Assembly: GCA_023427985.1 (NCBI GenBank)
Contig: JAEYZM010000005.1
Span: forward strand, 62,001-126,000
DNA: 64,000 nt
Direction of reading: 5' to 3'
From: Bacteroidota bacterium
GTDB taxonomy: Bacteria > Bacteroidota > Bacteroidia > Sphingobacteriales > Sphingobacteriaceae
The notes below the pieces were generated by a model. The model ran no database searches. It was given only the letters and a program-made list of their open reading frames with translations, and was not told the origin of the DNA. A program made the position numbers and the translations under genes. Positions 34,501-42,209 of the stretch are shown here, piece after piece (position 1 is the stretch's first letter; every line of letters starts with the position of its first letter).

Positions 34501-34558
34501 TAGCTATACCGAAAGTCAGCCATCCGAACCAGTTGTTTAGTGATTTAAATTTTAACAT
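31526..34558 (-). CDS. DUF2723 membrane protein (protein O-mannosyltransferase-like)
   Basis: The 1010-residue protein has about ten to twelve membrane helices in its first 550 residues. DUF2723 features are visible at the N-terminus: RTASFWDCGEFIAAAYKLQV and HPPGAPMFLMIERLF, with the acidic residue expected in a GT-C glycosyltransferase loop. A soluble region follows with QYPYQPRERDYAYVGSFYAF, then ILFTMGDNETYPLWYAQEVE. The last 400 residues are TPR-like. It probably transfers sugar from a lipid carrier to proteins or glycans on the outer side of the membrane; the acceptor is unknown. Confidence 0.87.
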   Translation of the reverse strand: MLKFKSLNNWFGWLTFGIATFVYASTMERTASFWDCGEFIAAAYKLQVVHPPGAPMFLMIERLFALFAGSNPENVAFFTNLGSALSSSFTILFLFWSITLLAKKVAGKSEDSLSATDTILILGSGLVGALAYTFSDTFWFSAVETEVYAMSSLCTAVVYWAILKWDNIADQRHSDRWLVFIGLIVGLSIGVHLLNLLAIPAIAFVYYFRRFQSSTKGIVYTSLASIGVLGFIQFGIIPGVITIASKFDLLFVNSFGLPFWSGAFVWFILLIAATVWGIRYSIRKQNVWLNTAMMIFTSILIGYSSYAMISIRAKADPNINMYANDNIFNLISYLNREQYGETPLLRGQFFTAQLVDEKEGAMNYSRTEDRYEETVRKTKPVWDPKQSGFFPRMWSNQANHVNFYKSWSNLKTTTRKPSMGENLHFFFTYQLGHMYFRYFMWNFAGRQNDIQGHGSITEGNWLSGVKAIDEYRLGPQDNLPAYLKNNTSRNELYFLPLILGIIGMLFHFRKHSKDASVVLMLFFFTGIAIVIYLNQYPYQPRERDYAYVGSFYAFAIWIGLGVYGLYDLLSKKLNGPVIATAVTGISLLAVPALMANVEWDDHDRSNRTVVRDFANNYLNSCDSNAILFTMGDNETYPLWYAQEVENMRTDVRVVNLSLLGMDWYINQMRDTAIDATPIPFTVPANKYSQGTRDYIPYYDMKINGVSELKDVVNFVTSDDRQAMMQTRSGKSINVLPTKTVRIKVDKKKVIEAGVVAAKDSALIVDYIEFTLNKEGLVKNDLMVLDLLANNTWERPIYFAATMGQDNYYGLNEYLKLEGLAYRLVPIRTPRNPFGTPGSVNTDVMYRNVMEKFKWGNMNDSSVYIDPETARMSYSFRIQFFQLAEYLYAEGKKDSVVKAIDLLMSVLPKASIPLEYKTFDFRFVDLYYRCAQNAKATALSNRIAAEIKENLDYYKQFNGKKINAFSDDVQQGIAILNELARISMQNNDAKQSDAISKLSTEYQKTFQFIFN

Positions 34559-34781
34559 AAGGTTTTATCAATACAATTTAAATGAATGCTAAGCGTCGAA
34601 AATAGGAATTTATTTCGTTTTTAGTGTAAAGAATTTAATAGATACAACGAAACAATAATGCGACAAACGGTGTTCTAAGCGTTGTTAACTGAAACTGCAA
34701 ATCAAATTTTAGATTGAAATTTTGATTTAATTTTTCTAAAACACTTAGTTTCTGATAGATTACAATTTTCTAAAAATATTT

Positions 34782-34812
34782 TTTGCAATCAGAAATCCCT
34801 TTCCTACATTTG
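34782..34812 (+). promoter_or_regulatory. Promoter of tRNA-Gln
   Basis: TTTG (34782-34785), 19 bases, TACATTTG (34805-34812): a full match to the Bacteroidota -33/-7 pattern. A perfect 18-bp palindrome GTAAACGAATTCGTTTAC (34819-34836) fills the leader before the tRNA. Confidence 0.8.
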
Positions 34813-34840
34813 CAGTCCGTAAACGAATTCGTTTACAGAT

Positions 34841-34913
34841 TGTCCGATGGTGTAACTGGCAACACGTCTGATTTTGGTTCAGAAGAGTCTAGGTTCGAGC
34901 CCTAGTCGGACAA
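34841..34913 (+). tRNA. tRNA-Gln (TTG)
   Basis: A 73-base cloverleaf: acceptor TGTCCGA with TCGGACA, discriminator A, D-arm GTGT/ACAC, anticodon stem TCTGA/TCAGA with loop TTTTGGT (anticodon TTG), T-arm CTAGG TTCGAGC CCTAG. The weak U1-A72 pair is typical of Gln tRNAs. No CCA is encoded. Confidence 0.96.
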
Positions 34914-34916
34914 CTG

Positions 34917-34963
34917 AAGGGATTGCGAAAATAATGTTATATTACAACGCAATCCCTTTTTTT
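34917..34963 (+). terminator. Terminator of tRNA-Gln
   Basis: Arms AGGGATTGCG and CGCAATCCCT enclose about 20 bases, followed by TTTTTTT. It lies just upstream of the prs start. Confidence 0.85.
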
Positions 34964-34978
34964 ATAAGCCCCCATATT

Positions 34979-35923
34979 ATGCCTTTACAATTCAACCCTA
35001 TCAAATTGTTTGCAGGTTCTGCGAGTGCCGATCTAGCCGCACAAATAGCAAAAGCAAGTGGAAACGAATTAGGAGATCTTACCATCAGTAGGTTTAGCGA
35101 TGGAGAATTTCAGCCTTCTTTTAATGAGTCGATTCGCGGTTGTGATATCTTTATTATTCAATCGACCCACGCACCCTCTGACAATTTAATGGAGTTATTG
35201 TTGATGATCGATGCAGCAAAACGAGCATCGGCTCACTACATCATTGCGGTTATCCCATATTTCGGATTAGCAAGACAAGACCGTAAAGATAAACCACGTG
35301 TATCTATTGGCTCTCGATTGGTGGCAAATATGTTAACAGCAGCAGGTGCCCATAGAGTGATGACGATGGACTTACATGCTGCACAGATTCAAGGATTTTT
35401 CGATATACCGGTTGATCACCTCGATGCATCGGTAGTCTTCATACCATATATTAAATCATTAGGATTAGAAAATCTAACCATAGCAGCACCAGACATGGGC
35501 GGCACTAGCAGGGCTAGAGTATTTGCGAAGGCCTTAAATGTGGAGATGGTTATTTGCGACAAGCAACGTAAGAGAGCGAATGAAATTGAGTCGATGAATG
35601 TGATTGGCGATGTAGAGGGTCAAGATATCGTGTTGGTAGACGATTTAGTGGATACCGCGGGAACACTTACGAAAGCTGCGAAGCTCATCATGGATAAAGG
35701 AGCAAAAAGCGTAAGAGCGGTTTGTACCCATCCAGTATTATCGGGCAAAGCTTATGAAAATATAGAGAACTCAGTATTAGACGAGCTTATCGTTTGTGAT
35801 ACTATTCCATTGAAACATCAAAGTTCTAAGATCAAAGTATTATCCGTAGCAGATTTATTTAGCAAAGCCATTGCGAATGTGAATGCACATGGCTCTATTT
35901 CGGATTTGTTTAAGATATCTTAA
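34979..35923 (+). CDS. prs: Ribose-phosphate pyrophosphokinase
   Basis: The 314-residue protein makes PRPP from ribose-5-phosphate and ATP for nucleotide, His and Trp synthesis. Visible are the ATP-site region (LTISRFSDGEFQPSFNESIR), the RQDRKDKPR flexible loop, DLHAAQIQGFFDIPVDHLDA and the PRPP-binding motif VLVDDLVDTAGTLTKAA. The start MPLQFNPIKLFAGSASADLA is set by family length; a longer frame runs into the tRNA. The prs-rplY-pth order is common in Bacteroidota. Confidence 0.95.
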   Translation: MPLQFNPIKLFAGSASADLAAQIAKASGNELGDLTISRFSDGEFQPSFNESIRGCDIFIIQSTHAPSDNLMELLLMIDAAKRASAHYIIAVIPYFGLARQDRKDKPRVSIGSRLVANMLTAAGAHRVMTMDLHAAQIQGFFDIPVDHLDASVVFIPYIKSLGLENLTIAAPDMGGTSRARVFAKALNVEMVICDKQRKRANEIESMNVIGDVEGQDIVLVDDLVDTAGTLTKAAKLIMDKGAKSVRAVCTHPVLSGKAYENIENSVLDELIVCDTIPLKHQSSKIKVLSVADLFSKAIANVNAHGSISDLFKIS

Positions 35924-35925
35924 TT

Positions 35926-36003
35926 CGTATAGCGTATAACGTATAGCGTATTACGTATAGCGTTCAGCGAATCGTGCTATTCGCAATACGCAATACGCTG
36001 TAC
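35926..36003. repeat. Short intergenic repeat run (TATAGCG/TACG words)
   Basis: After the prs stop come repeats of CGTATAGCGTAT(A/T)ACGTAT, then GCGAAT CGTGCT ATTCGC (an inverted pair) and AATACGCAATACGC. It is non-coding and upstream of the rplY promoter. Confidence 0.55.
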
Positions 36004-36023
36004 TTAATAATAAAACATTAAAT

Positions 36024-36054
36024 TTTGTTTTCTCAGTCGAGAATCATACATTTG
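36024..36054 (+). promoter_or_regulatory. Promoter of rplY
   Basis: TTTG (36024-36027), 19 bases, TACATTTG (36047-36054), about 28 bases before the ATG at 36082. Confidence 0.8.
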
Positions 36055-36081
36055 CGCCCTTATCAATTTAAATAAATAATT

Positions 36082-36672
36082 ATGAAAACAATCTCTATTA
36101 GCGGTTCTGCACGTCAGAACGTAGGGAAAAGAGATGCAAAGGAGCTACGTTACGAAGGTAAAGTTCCTTGTGTATTGTATGGTGGAAAAGAACAAGTACA
36201 CTTTTCAGTATTCGAAGCAGATCTTAAGCACCTAGTTTACACACCAGAAGTTTACTTTGTAGACTTAGACGTAGATGGTAAAAAATATCGTGCACTAATG
36301 CAAGATATCCAGTTCCATCCATTGACTGATTTAATCAACCACATCGACTTTTTAGAATTACACGAAGACAAGCCGGTAACTATGACTTTACCAGTTCGTT
36401 TCAGTGGATATTCTCCAGGTGTTAAGATGGGGGGTAAGTTAGTTCACAAGATTAAGAAATTAAAAGTAAGAGGTTTACCTAAAGATATGGTTGATAATAT
36501 AACTATCAGCATTGATAATTTAGAGTTAGGTAAAATGATTCGTGTAAGCGATGTATCTGTAGATAAATTAACAATCTTAGATGCAAAAGCAAACTCAATC
36601 GTTTCCGTAGAAACTTCAAGAGCACTTCGCGAAGCTGCAGCAGCAGAAGCGAAAGAAGCGGCTAAGAAATAA
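36082..36672 (+). CDS. rplY: 50S ribosomal protein bL25, long (Ctc/TL5) form
   Basis: The 196-residue protein has the 5S rRNA-binding N-terminal domain (about 1-95: KRDAKELRYEGKVPCVLYGG, then FHPLTDLINHIDFLELHEDK). The C-terminal domain is the longer TL5/Ctc kind, with an Ala/Lys-rich tail. It sits between prs and pth. It has its own promoter at 36024-36054 and a terminator at 36694-36729. Confidence 0.93.
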   Translation: MKTISISGSARQNVGKRDAKELRYEGKVPCVLYGGKEQVHFSVFEADLKHLVYTPEVYFVDLDVDGKKYRALMQDIQFHPLTDLINHIDFLELHEDKPVTMTLPVRFSGYSPGVKMGGKLVHKIKKLKVRGLPKDMVDNITISIDNLELGKMIRVSDVSVDKLTILDAKANSIVSVETSRALREAAAAEAKEAAKK

Positions 36673-36693
36673 TTTAATAAATTTATACGAATT

Positions 36694-36729
36694 GCCTCCA
36701 GTTAGTCATTTGCTATTGGAGGCTTTTTG
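36694..36729 (+). terminator. Terminator of rplY
   Basis: GCCTCCA (36694-36700) pairs with TGGAGGC (36718-36724), followed by TTTTTG. Confidence 0.82.
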
Positions 36730-36733
36730 TTTA

Positions 36734-37257
36734 ATTCAAAATTCAGAATTCAGAATTCAAAATTTCGATATCACAAACCATATCTTTGCTTGGTAGTATT
36801 AATGATACTTATCAGAATGCTTATTATATCATCTATCTTTTTTAAATAAGAATTGATTATTTTATCTTCTAATATTTCTGCACCAACAATTAACCTCAAC
36901 CAATATTTTGTTTCTCTAGCTTCCTTTAGAGATATAGAAAGCTTATTAATGAAATCTTTTTTTGATACAGCAGATATAGATTCATTGATATTAGCTCCAA
37001 TACTAATTCCAGATCTAACCATTTGAGAACGGATTTCATGTTCGCCTTTATTTCTGAGATGCCTACCAAGTTTGATTATATCTACTGCAAATTGAAAACT
37101 CAAAGATTCAATGATGTTGTTTGCCATGGTATAATTTGATATAAAGCATCAATTTATGAGACACTTGTATATTTGGCAACTCTATAAATGCAGGATTAAT
37201 TTTCAGCCACTATTTATGCATCGCACAATTTTGAATTCTGAATTCTGAATTTTGAAT
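36734..37257. mobile_element. Possible mobile unit: S23-type gene between 31-bp perfect inverted repeats
   Basis: The segment 36734-36764 is the exact reverse complement of 37227-37257. The repeats are built of AATTCTGA/TTCAGAATT-like units, and the right copy continues with a further TGAATTCTGAATTCTGAT run. Between them is one gene (36771-37127). The unit interrupts the rplY-pth order. There is no transposase inside, so movement in trans or hairpin-based exchange would be needed. Confidence 0.55.
36771..37127 (-). CDS. Four-helix-bundle protein (S23 / 23S rRNA IVS family)
   Basis: The 118-residue protein matches the TIGR02436-like family: FAVDIIKLGRHLRNKGEHEI, then QMVRSGISIGANINES, and SISLKEARETKYWLRL, the usual helix-3 motif. 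Family members are found in rRNA intervening sequences, free in genomes, and as Avd in diversity-generating retroelements. Here no reverse transcriptase or rRNA is near. It is on the opposite strand from its neighbours and flanked by inverted repeats, so it is likely an insertion. Confidence 0.88.
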   Translation of the reverse strand: MANNIIESLSFQFAVDIIKLGRHLRNKGEHEIRSQMVRSGISIGANINESISAVSKKDFINKLSISLKEARETKYWLRLIVGAEILEDKIINSYLKKIDDIISILISIINTTKQRYGL

Positions 37258-37280
37258 TCTGAATTCTGATTTCTCCGTCC

Positions 37281-37288
37281 TATCTTTG
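37281..37288 (+). promoter_or_regulatory. -7 element of pth
   Basis: TATCTTTG matches TAnnTTTG and ends 4 bases before the ATG, implying an almost leaderless mRNA. The right inverted repeat lies directly upstream, where a -33 element would be. Confidence 0.55.
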
Positions 37289-37292
37289 GCAT

Positions 37293-37850
37293 ATGAAATA
37301 CCTAATCATCGGCCTCGGTAACATCGGCCCAGAGTATGCTGATACGCGACATAATATTGGATTCATGGTTTTAGATGAGCTGGCTAAGGAACAAGGGTCA
37401 AAGTTCGTCACTGAGCGACATGCGTATTATACCGAATTTTCGATGAAGGGGAGGCAAGTGTATTTGATCAAGCCTACAACATATATGAATTTGAGTGGAA
37501 AGGCTTTAAAGTATTGGATGGATGCGCTTAAAGTGCCGGTTAACCATGTTTTGGTGGTGGTAGATGATTTGGCATTGCCATTTGGAAGTGTGAAAATGAG
37601 GCCAAAAGGTTCAGATGCAGGGCATAATGGCTTAAAAAACATCAATTTGATGTTGGGGCATTCGAATTATGCGCGATTGAGGTTTGGGATTGGCGATAAT
37701 TTTCCGAAGGGCAGGCAGGTGGATTATGTGTTGAGTGCGTTCGATGAGGACGAGCGGGTGGAGTTGCCCTCATTAATTGGCAAATCTGTGGAGATGATTA
37801 AGAGTTTTATAAGCATCGGAACGGAGCTTACAATGACAAAATATAACTGA
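37293..37850 (+). CDS. pth: Peptidyl-tRNA hydrolase
   Basis: The 185-residue enzyme releases tRNA from stalled peptidyl-tRNA. The catalytic site is intact: N10 region GLGNIGPEYADTRHNIGFMV (His in TRHN is the base), then VVVDDLALPFGSVKMRPKGS and AGHNGLKNI. The length is usual. It ends about 185 bases before rpsL, which has its own promoter. Confidence 0.95.
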   Translation: MKYLIIGLGNIGPEYADTRHNIGFMVLDELAKEQGSKFVTERHAYYTEFSMKGRQVYLIKPTTYMNLSGKALKYWMDALKVPVNHVLVVVDDLALPFGSVKMRPKGSDAGHNGLKNINLMLGHSNYARLRFGIGDNFPKGRQVDYVLSAFDEDERVELPSLIGKSVEMIKSFISIGTELTMTKYN

Positions 37851-37927
37851 TTATCAGCATTTTAAGTCAAAATGTCTGATTCTGAATCACCTAGGGCAAA
37901 ATTTCTTCATTATTTTTCTTATTAGCC

Positions 37928-37958
37928 CTTGTTAATTAACAGATTGTTACTACCTTTG
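37928..37958 (+). promoter_or_regulatory. Promoter of the str operon
   Basis: CTTG (37928-37931), 19 bases, TACCTTTG (37951-37958). It would start transcription near 37965, ahead of the leader hairpin. Confidence 0.75.
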
Positions 37959-37966
37959 CAGTCCCT

Positions 37967-37991
37967 CAAAAGGGTGTATTGTGCCCTTTTG
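37967..37991 (+). promoter_or_regulatory. Leader hairpin of rpsL mRNA
   Basis: CAAAAGGG (37967-37974) pairs with CCCTTTTG (37984-37991), a perfect 8-bp stem at the very start of the transcript. It may stabilise the mRNA or bind a ribosomal protein. Confidence 0.5.
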
Positions 37992-38034
37992 GGTTTGATT
38001 GAAACAAATTAAAAAACATATATAAATTTTTAAA

Positions 38035-38445
38035 ATGCCTACTATACAACAGTTAGTTAGAAAAGGAAGAGTAGCTTTGGTCGACAAAAGTAAGTCGCCA
38101 GCCTTGGACTCATGTCCGCAGCGAAGAGGTGTGTGTACGCGTGTGTATACAACCACTCCCAAGAAACCAAATTCGGCAATGCGTAAGGTAGCTAGGGTAC
38201 GTTTAACCAACACTAAAGAAGTAAATGCTTACATCCCAGGTGAAGGTCACAACTTACAAGAGCACTCAATAGTATTGATTAGAGGCGGTAGGGTGAAAGA
38301 TTTACCGGGTGTACGTTATCACATTATCCGTGGTACATTAGATACATCGGGTGTTGAAGGAAGAAACCAACGCCGTTCTAAATATGGTACTAAGAAACCA
38401 AAACCAGGAGCAGCTCCGGCAGCAACTAAGGGTAAAAAGAAATAA
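38035..38445 (+). CDS. rpsL: 30S ribosomal protein uS12
   Basis: The 136-residue protein is at the decoding centre. The two conserved loops are TTPKKPNSAMRKVARVRL (Lys that gives streptomycin sensitivity) and RGGRVKDLPGVRYHIIRG. The Lys/Pro-rich tail is typical of Bacteroidota. First gene of the str operon, 27 bases before rpsG. Confidence 0.97.
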   Translation: MPTIQQLVRKGRVALVDKSKSPALDSCPQRRGVCTRVYTTTPKKPNSAMRKVARVRLTNTKEVNAYIPGEGHNLQEHSIVLIRGGRVKDLPGVRYHIIRGTLDTSGVEGRNQRRSKYGTKKPKPGAAPAATKGKKK

Positions 38446-38472
38446 TTGGTTGAACGTTACGATTGAAGAAAA

Positions 38473-38940
38473 ATGAGAAAGTCAAAACCTAAAAAGAGAA
38501 TCATATTACCAGATCCGAAGTTCAACGACGTGATGGTAACAAAATTCGTTAACAATATGATGTACCAAGGTAAGAAGTCAATTGCCTATGGTATTTTTTA
38601 CAATGCTATTGAATTAGTAGAACAAAAAACTAATGAAAATGGATTAGATACTTGGAGAAAAGCATTAACAAATGTTATGCCTGCAGTAGAGGTGAAAAGC
38701 CGTCGTGTGGGTGGAGCTAACTTCCAGGTACCTACTGAAGTTCGTCCTGAGCGTAAGACAGCTTTAGGAATGAAGTGGTTAATTGGTTATGCACGTAAGC
38801 GTGGTGAAAAGACAATGGTTGACCGTTTAGCGGGTGAAATCATTGCAGCAGCGAAAAACGAAGGTGCAGCAATTAAGAAGAAAGAAGATACGCACAAAAT
38901 GGCGGAAGCAAACAAAGCATTCTCACATTTCAGATTCTAG
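38473..38940 (+). CDS. rpsG: 30S ribosomal protein uS7
   Basis: The 155-residue primary 16S rRNA binder organises the 30S head. It shows NNMMYQGKKSIAYGIFYNA and RVGGANFQVPTEVRPERKTA, the family core, and ends in the helical HKMAEANKAFSHFRF. It lies 29 bases before fusA. Confidence 0.97.
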   Translation: MRKSKPKKRIILPDPKFNDVMVTKFVNNMMYQGKKSIAYGIFYNAIELVEQKTNENGLDTWRKALTNVMPAVEVKSRRVGGANFQVPTEVRPERKTALGMKWLIGYARKRGEKTMVDRLAGEIIAAAKNEGAAIKKKEDTHKMAEANKAFSHFRF

Positions 38941-38969
38941 TCAAATAGCAAAAGTTTTATAAAAAGACA

Positions 38970-41081
38970 ATGTCAAGAGATTTAAAATATACAAGAAACA
39001 TCGGTATCGCTGCCCACATTGATGCGGGAAAAACAACGACTACAGAGCGTATTTTATACTATGCAGGTGTTAGTCACAAAATCGGTGAGGTGCACGAAGG
39101 TGCAGCTACGATGGACTGGATGGCACAAGAGCAGGAGCGTGGTATCACGATCACTTCTGCTGCAACTACAGTTAATTGGAAATACAGAGGACAAAATTAT
39201 CACGTAAACGTTATTGATACTCCAGGTCACGTTGACTTTACAGTAGAGGTAAATCGTTCACTACGTGTATTAGACGGTCTAGTATTTTTATTTTCAGCGG
39301 TTGATGGTGTTGAACCACAATCAGAAACTAACTGGAGATTAGCAAATAACTATAACGTACCACGTATTGGTTTCGTAAATAAAATGGACCGTGCTGGTGC
39401 AGACTTTTTAAAAGTTGTTAAGCAGGTTAAAGATATGTTAGGTTCTAATGCAGTTCCATTGCAATTACCTATTGGTTCTGAGGATTCATTCAAAGGAGTG
39501 GTTGACTTAATCAATAACAGAGGTATCGTATGGAATGAGCATGATAAAGGAATGACTTTTACAGAAGTTCCTATTCCTGCCGACATGTTAGACGAAGTAA
39601 ATGAGTGGAGAGAGAAATTATTAGAATCAGTTGCTGAGTACGATGAGAACTTAATGACTAAATTCTTTGATGCTCCTGAAACTATTACAGAGCGTGAAGT
39701 ATTAGACGCATTACGTCAAGCGGTATTAGATGCTAAAATCGTTCCGATGGTTTGTGGTTCATCTTTCAAAAATAAAGGTGTTCAAACCATGTTAGACTAC
39801 GTAATGGAATTATTGCCTTCACCATTAGATAATAAAGGTGTAATAGGTACTAATCCTGATACAGGTGCAGAGATTGCAATTAAACCAGACATTAAAGAAC
39901 CATTTGCAGCATTAGCATTCAAAATTGCTACTGACCCATTCGTAGGTCGCTTATGTTTCATCAGAGTTTACTCAGGTAAATTAGATGCGGGTTCGTATGT
40001 ATACAACACTCGTTCAAACAATAAAGAGCGTATCTCACGTATCTTCCAAATGCACGCAAACAAGCAAAACCCTATCGAATTAGTAGGTGCTGGTGATATT
40101 GCTGCGGTAGTTGGTTTTAAAGATATCAAAACAGGTGATACTCTTTGCGATGAGAAAAATCCAATTGTACTTGAGTCAATGAACTTCCCTGAGCCAGTTA
40201 TTGGTTTAGCGATTGAGCCTAAGACTCAGGCCGATGTTGATAAATTAGGGGTTGCTTTGGGTAAACTTGCTGAAGAGGATCCTACGTTCAGAGTTCAAAC
40301 CGATCAAGAAACTGGTCAAACAGTTATCTCAGGTATGGGTGAGCTTCACTTAGACATCTTAATGGATCGTTTAAAGCGTGAGTTTAAAGTAGAAGTAAAT
40401 CAAGGTGCACCTCAGGTTGCTTACAAAGAAGCGATTACTGGTACTATTCAACACAGAGAAACTTATAAAAAACAAACAGGTGGTCGTGGTAAATTCGCCG
40501 ACATTCAAGTTGTGATTTCTCCGGTTGATGCTGATTGGGATAAAGGTGGTTTACAATTCGTAAACGAAATCACTGGTGGTTCTATTCCACGTGAATTCAT
40601 TCCTTCAGTAGAGAAAGGATTTGCTTCAGCAATGGTTAACGGGGTATTAGCTGGTTATCCATTATCAAGCATGAAAGTTAGGTTGATTGATGGTTCATTC
40701 CACGCTGTCGATTCAGATGCTTTATCGTTCGAGATTTGTGCTCGTTCTGCATTCCGTGAAGCTTTACCAAAAGCTAAGCCAGTGTTAATGGAGCCTATCA
40801 TGAAAGTTGAGATTTTAACTCCAGAGGAAAATATGGGTGATGTGATTGGTGATTTGAACCGTCGTAGAGGTCAATTACAAGGTATGGACACGCGTGCAGG
40901 TTCACAAGTAATCAAAGCTCAAGTACCTCTTTCTGAAATGTTTGGTTATGTAACTCAATTGAGAACAATTACTTCGGGTCGTGCAACTTCAACAATGGAA
41001 TTTGACCATTATGAAGAAGCACCAAGAAACGTTCAAGATGAAGTAGTAGCTAAAGCAAAAGGAAAAACAGTTAACGCTTAG
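38970..41081 (+). CDS. fusA: Elongation factor G
   Basis: The 703-residue GTPase moves tRNA and mRNA along the ribosome. G1 is AHIDAGKTTTTERIL, the switch 2 region is DTPGHVDF, and G4 is NKMD. Domains II-V follow in full length, with domain IV GGRGKFADIQVVI and the late PEENMGDVIGDLNRRRGQL. It is the last gene of the str operon before a strong hairpin. Confidence 0.97.
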   Translation: MSRDLKYTRNIGIAAHIDAGKTTTTERILYYAGVSHKIGEVHEGAATMDWMAQEQERGITITSAATTVNWKYRGQNYHVNVIDTPGHVDFTVEVNRSLRVLDGLVFLFSAVDGVEPQSETNWRLANNYNVPRIGFVNKMDRAGADFLKVVKQVKDMLGSNAVPLQLPIGSEDSFKGVVDLINNRGIVWNEHDKGMTFTEVPIPADMLDEVNEWREKLLESVAEYDENLMTKFFDAPETITEREVLDALRQAVLDAKIVPMVCGSSFKNKGVQTMLDYVMELLPSPLDNKGVIGTNPDTGAEIAIKPDIKEPFAALAFKIATDPFVGRLCFIRVYSGKLDAGSYVYNTRSNNKERISRIFQMHANKQNPIELVGAGDIAAVVGFKDIKTGDTLCDEKNPIVLESMNFPEPVIGLAIEPKTQADVDKLGVALGKLAEEDPTFRVQTDQETGQTVISGMGELHLDILMDRLKREFKVEVNQGAPQVAYKEAITGTIQHRETYKKQTGGRGKFADIQVVISPVDADWDKGGLQFVNEITGGSIPREFIPSVEKGFASAMVNGVLAGYPLSSMKVRLIDGSFHAVDSDALSFEICARSAFREALPKAKPVLMEPIMKVEILTPEENMGDVIGDLNRRRGQLQGMDTRAGSQVIKAQVPLSEMFGYVTQLRTITSGRATSTMEFDHYEEAPRNVQDEVVAKAKGKTVNA

Positions 41082-41104
41082 TGATTAGCAAATTTGATAA
41101 TTAG

Positions 41105-41136
41105 CAAATGTGATAATGGAAGCATTATCACATTTG
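41105..41136 (+). terminator. Perfect 14-bp hairpin between fusA and rpsJ
   Basis: CAAATGTGATAATG, loop GAAG, CATTATCACATTTG, followed by TAAAAAATAATAAA. It has no long T-run, so it may be an attenuator or an mRNA processing/stability element rather than a full stop. Confidence 0.65.
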
Positions 41137-41213
41137 TAAAAAATAATAAAAAGTAGAGGAGTTGTAAATAGCTCTAACTCCGAAGCTGAAAATGAAATAA
41201 TAAAAAAGAAAAA

Positions 41214-41519
41214 ATGAGCCAAAGAATCAGAATCAAATTAAAGTCGTACGATTACAACTTAGTTGACAAATCAGCTGAGAAAATTGTAAAGACTGTAAAG
41301 GCAACAAATGCCGTGGTTAGTGGACCAATTCCATTGCCAACTGAGAAGAAAATCTTCACAGTATTACGTTCACCACACGTAAACAAAAAAGCTAGAGAGC
41401 AATTCCAATTATGCTCGTACAAGAGATTATTGGATATCTACAGCTCTACATCAAAGACAGTTGATGCTTTGATGAAGTTAGAGTTACCGAGTGGTGTAGA
41501 AGTTGAAATTAAAGTTTGA
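41214..41519 (+). CDS. rpsJ: 30S ribosomal protein uS10
   Basis: The 101-residue protein begins MSQRIRIKLKSYDYNLVDKS and contains the conserved GPIPLPTEKKIFTVLRSPHV loop. It is the first gene of the S10 operon. In other bacteria it also binds NusB/NusG. No -7 motif is seen in the 132-base gap, so it may be read from the str promoter. Confidence 0.97.
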   Translation: MSQRIRIKLKSYDYNLVDKSAEKIVKTVKATNAVVSGPIPLPTEKKIFTVLRSPHVNKKAREQFQLCSYKRLLDIYSSTSKTVDALMKLELPSGVEVEIKV

Positions 41520-41588
41520 TAAATAAATAAACACACATCTTGAACGTACGTGGTCCTACACTACGATGGATGTAAAAACAAAAGAAAA

Positions 41589-42206
41589 ATGTCAGGAATA
41601 ATTGGTAAAAAAGTAGGAATGACTAGCATGTACAATGCAGAGGGAAAAAACATCCCATGCACAGTGATTGAGGCTGGTCCTTGCGTGGTAACGCAAGTTA
41701 AAACCGTCGAGAAAGACGGCTACGAAGCTATTCAGTTAGCTTATGATGAAAAGAAGGAAAAGAACACTTCTAAGCCAATGAAGGGACACTTTGCGAAAGC
41801 TGGTACTACTCCAAAACGCAAATTAGTCGAATTCAAAAGCTTCGAAGACGCAAAAGCGGTAGGTGACGTGTTAAACGTTGAATTGTTCAATACCGGTGAC
41901 TTAGTAGATGTAGTTGGTACATCGAAAGGTAAAGGTTTCCAAGGGGTTGTTAAACGTCATGGATTCAGCGGTGTTGGAGGTCAAACTCACGGTCAGCATA
42001 ACCGTCTACGTGCACCAGGTTCATTAGGAGCATCTTCATGGCCATCGAGAGTATTCAAAGGAATGCGCATGGCAGGAAGAATGGGTGGCGATCGCGTTAA
42101 GATTCAAAACTTAGAAATTTTAAAAGTGTATCCGGAGCAAAACTTATTAGTAGTAAGTGGTTCAGTACCGGGTGCTAAGGGTTCATACGTAATTATAGAG
42201 AAATAA
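41589..42206 (+). CDS. rplC: 50S ribosomal protein uL3
   Basis: The 205-residue protein helps build the peptidyl-transferase centre. GIIGKKVGMTSMYNAEGKNI and GVGGQTHGQHNRLRAPGSLG are seen; the second loop includes the Gln methylated in other bacteria. The start is set at MSGIIGKK; an in-frame ATG upstream is an artefact. It is followed 3 bases later by rplD. Confidence 0.97.
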   Translation: MSGIIGKKVGMTSMYNAEGKNIPCTVIEAGPCVVTQVKTVEKDGYEAIQLAYDEKKEKNTSKPMKGHFAKAGTTPKRKLVEFKSFEDAKAVGDVLNVELFNTGDLVDVVGTSKGKGFQGVVKRHGFSGVGGQTHGQHNRLRAPGSLGASSWPSRVFKGMRMAGRMGGDRVKIQNLEILKVYPEQNLLVVSGSVPGAKGSYVIIEK

Positions 42207-42209
42207 GCG

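Noticed and set aside
36771..37127. Diversity-generating retroelement, because the S23-type protein resembles Avd
   Set aside because: No reverse transcriptase, template repeat or variable repeat is seen nearby.
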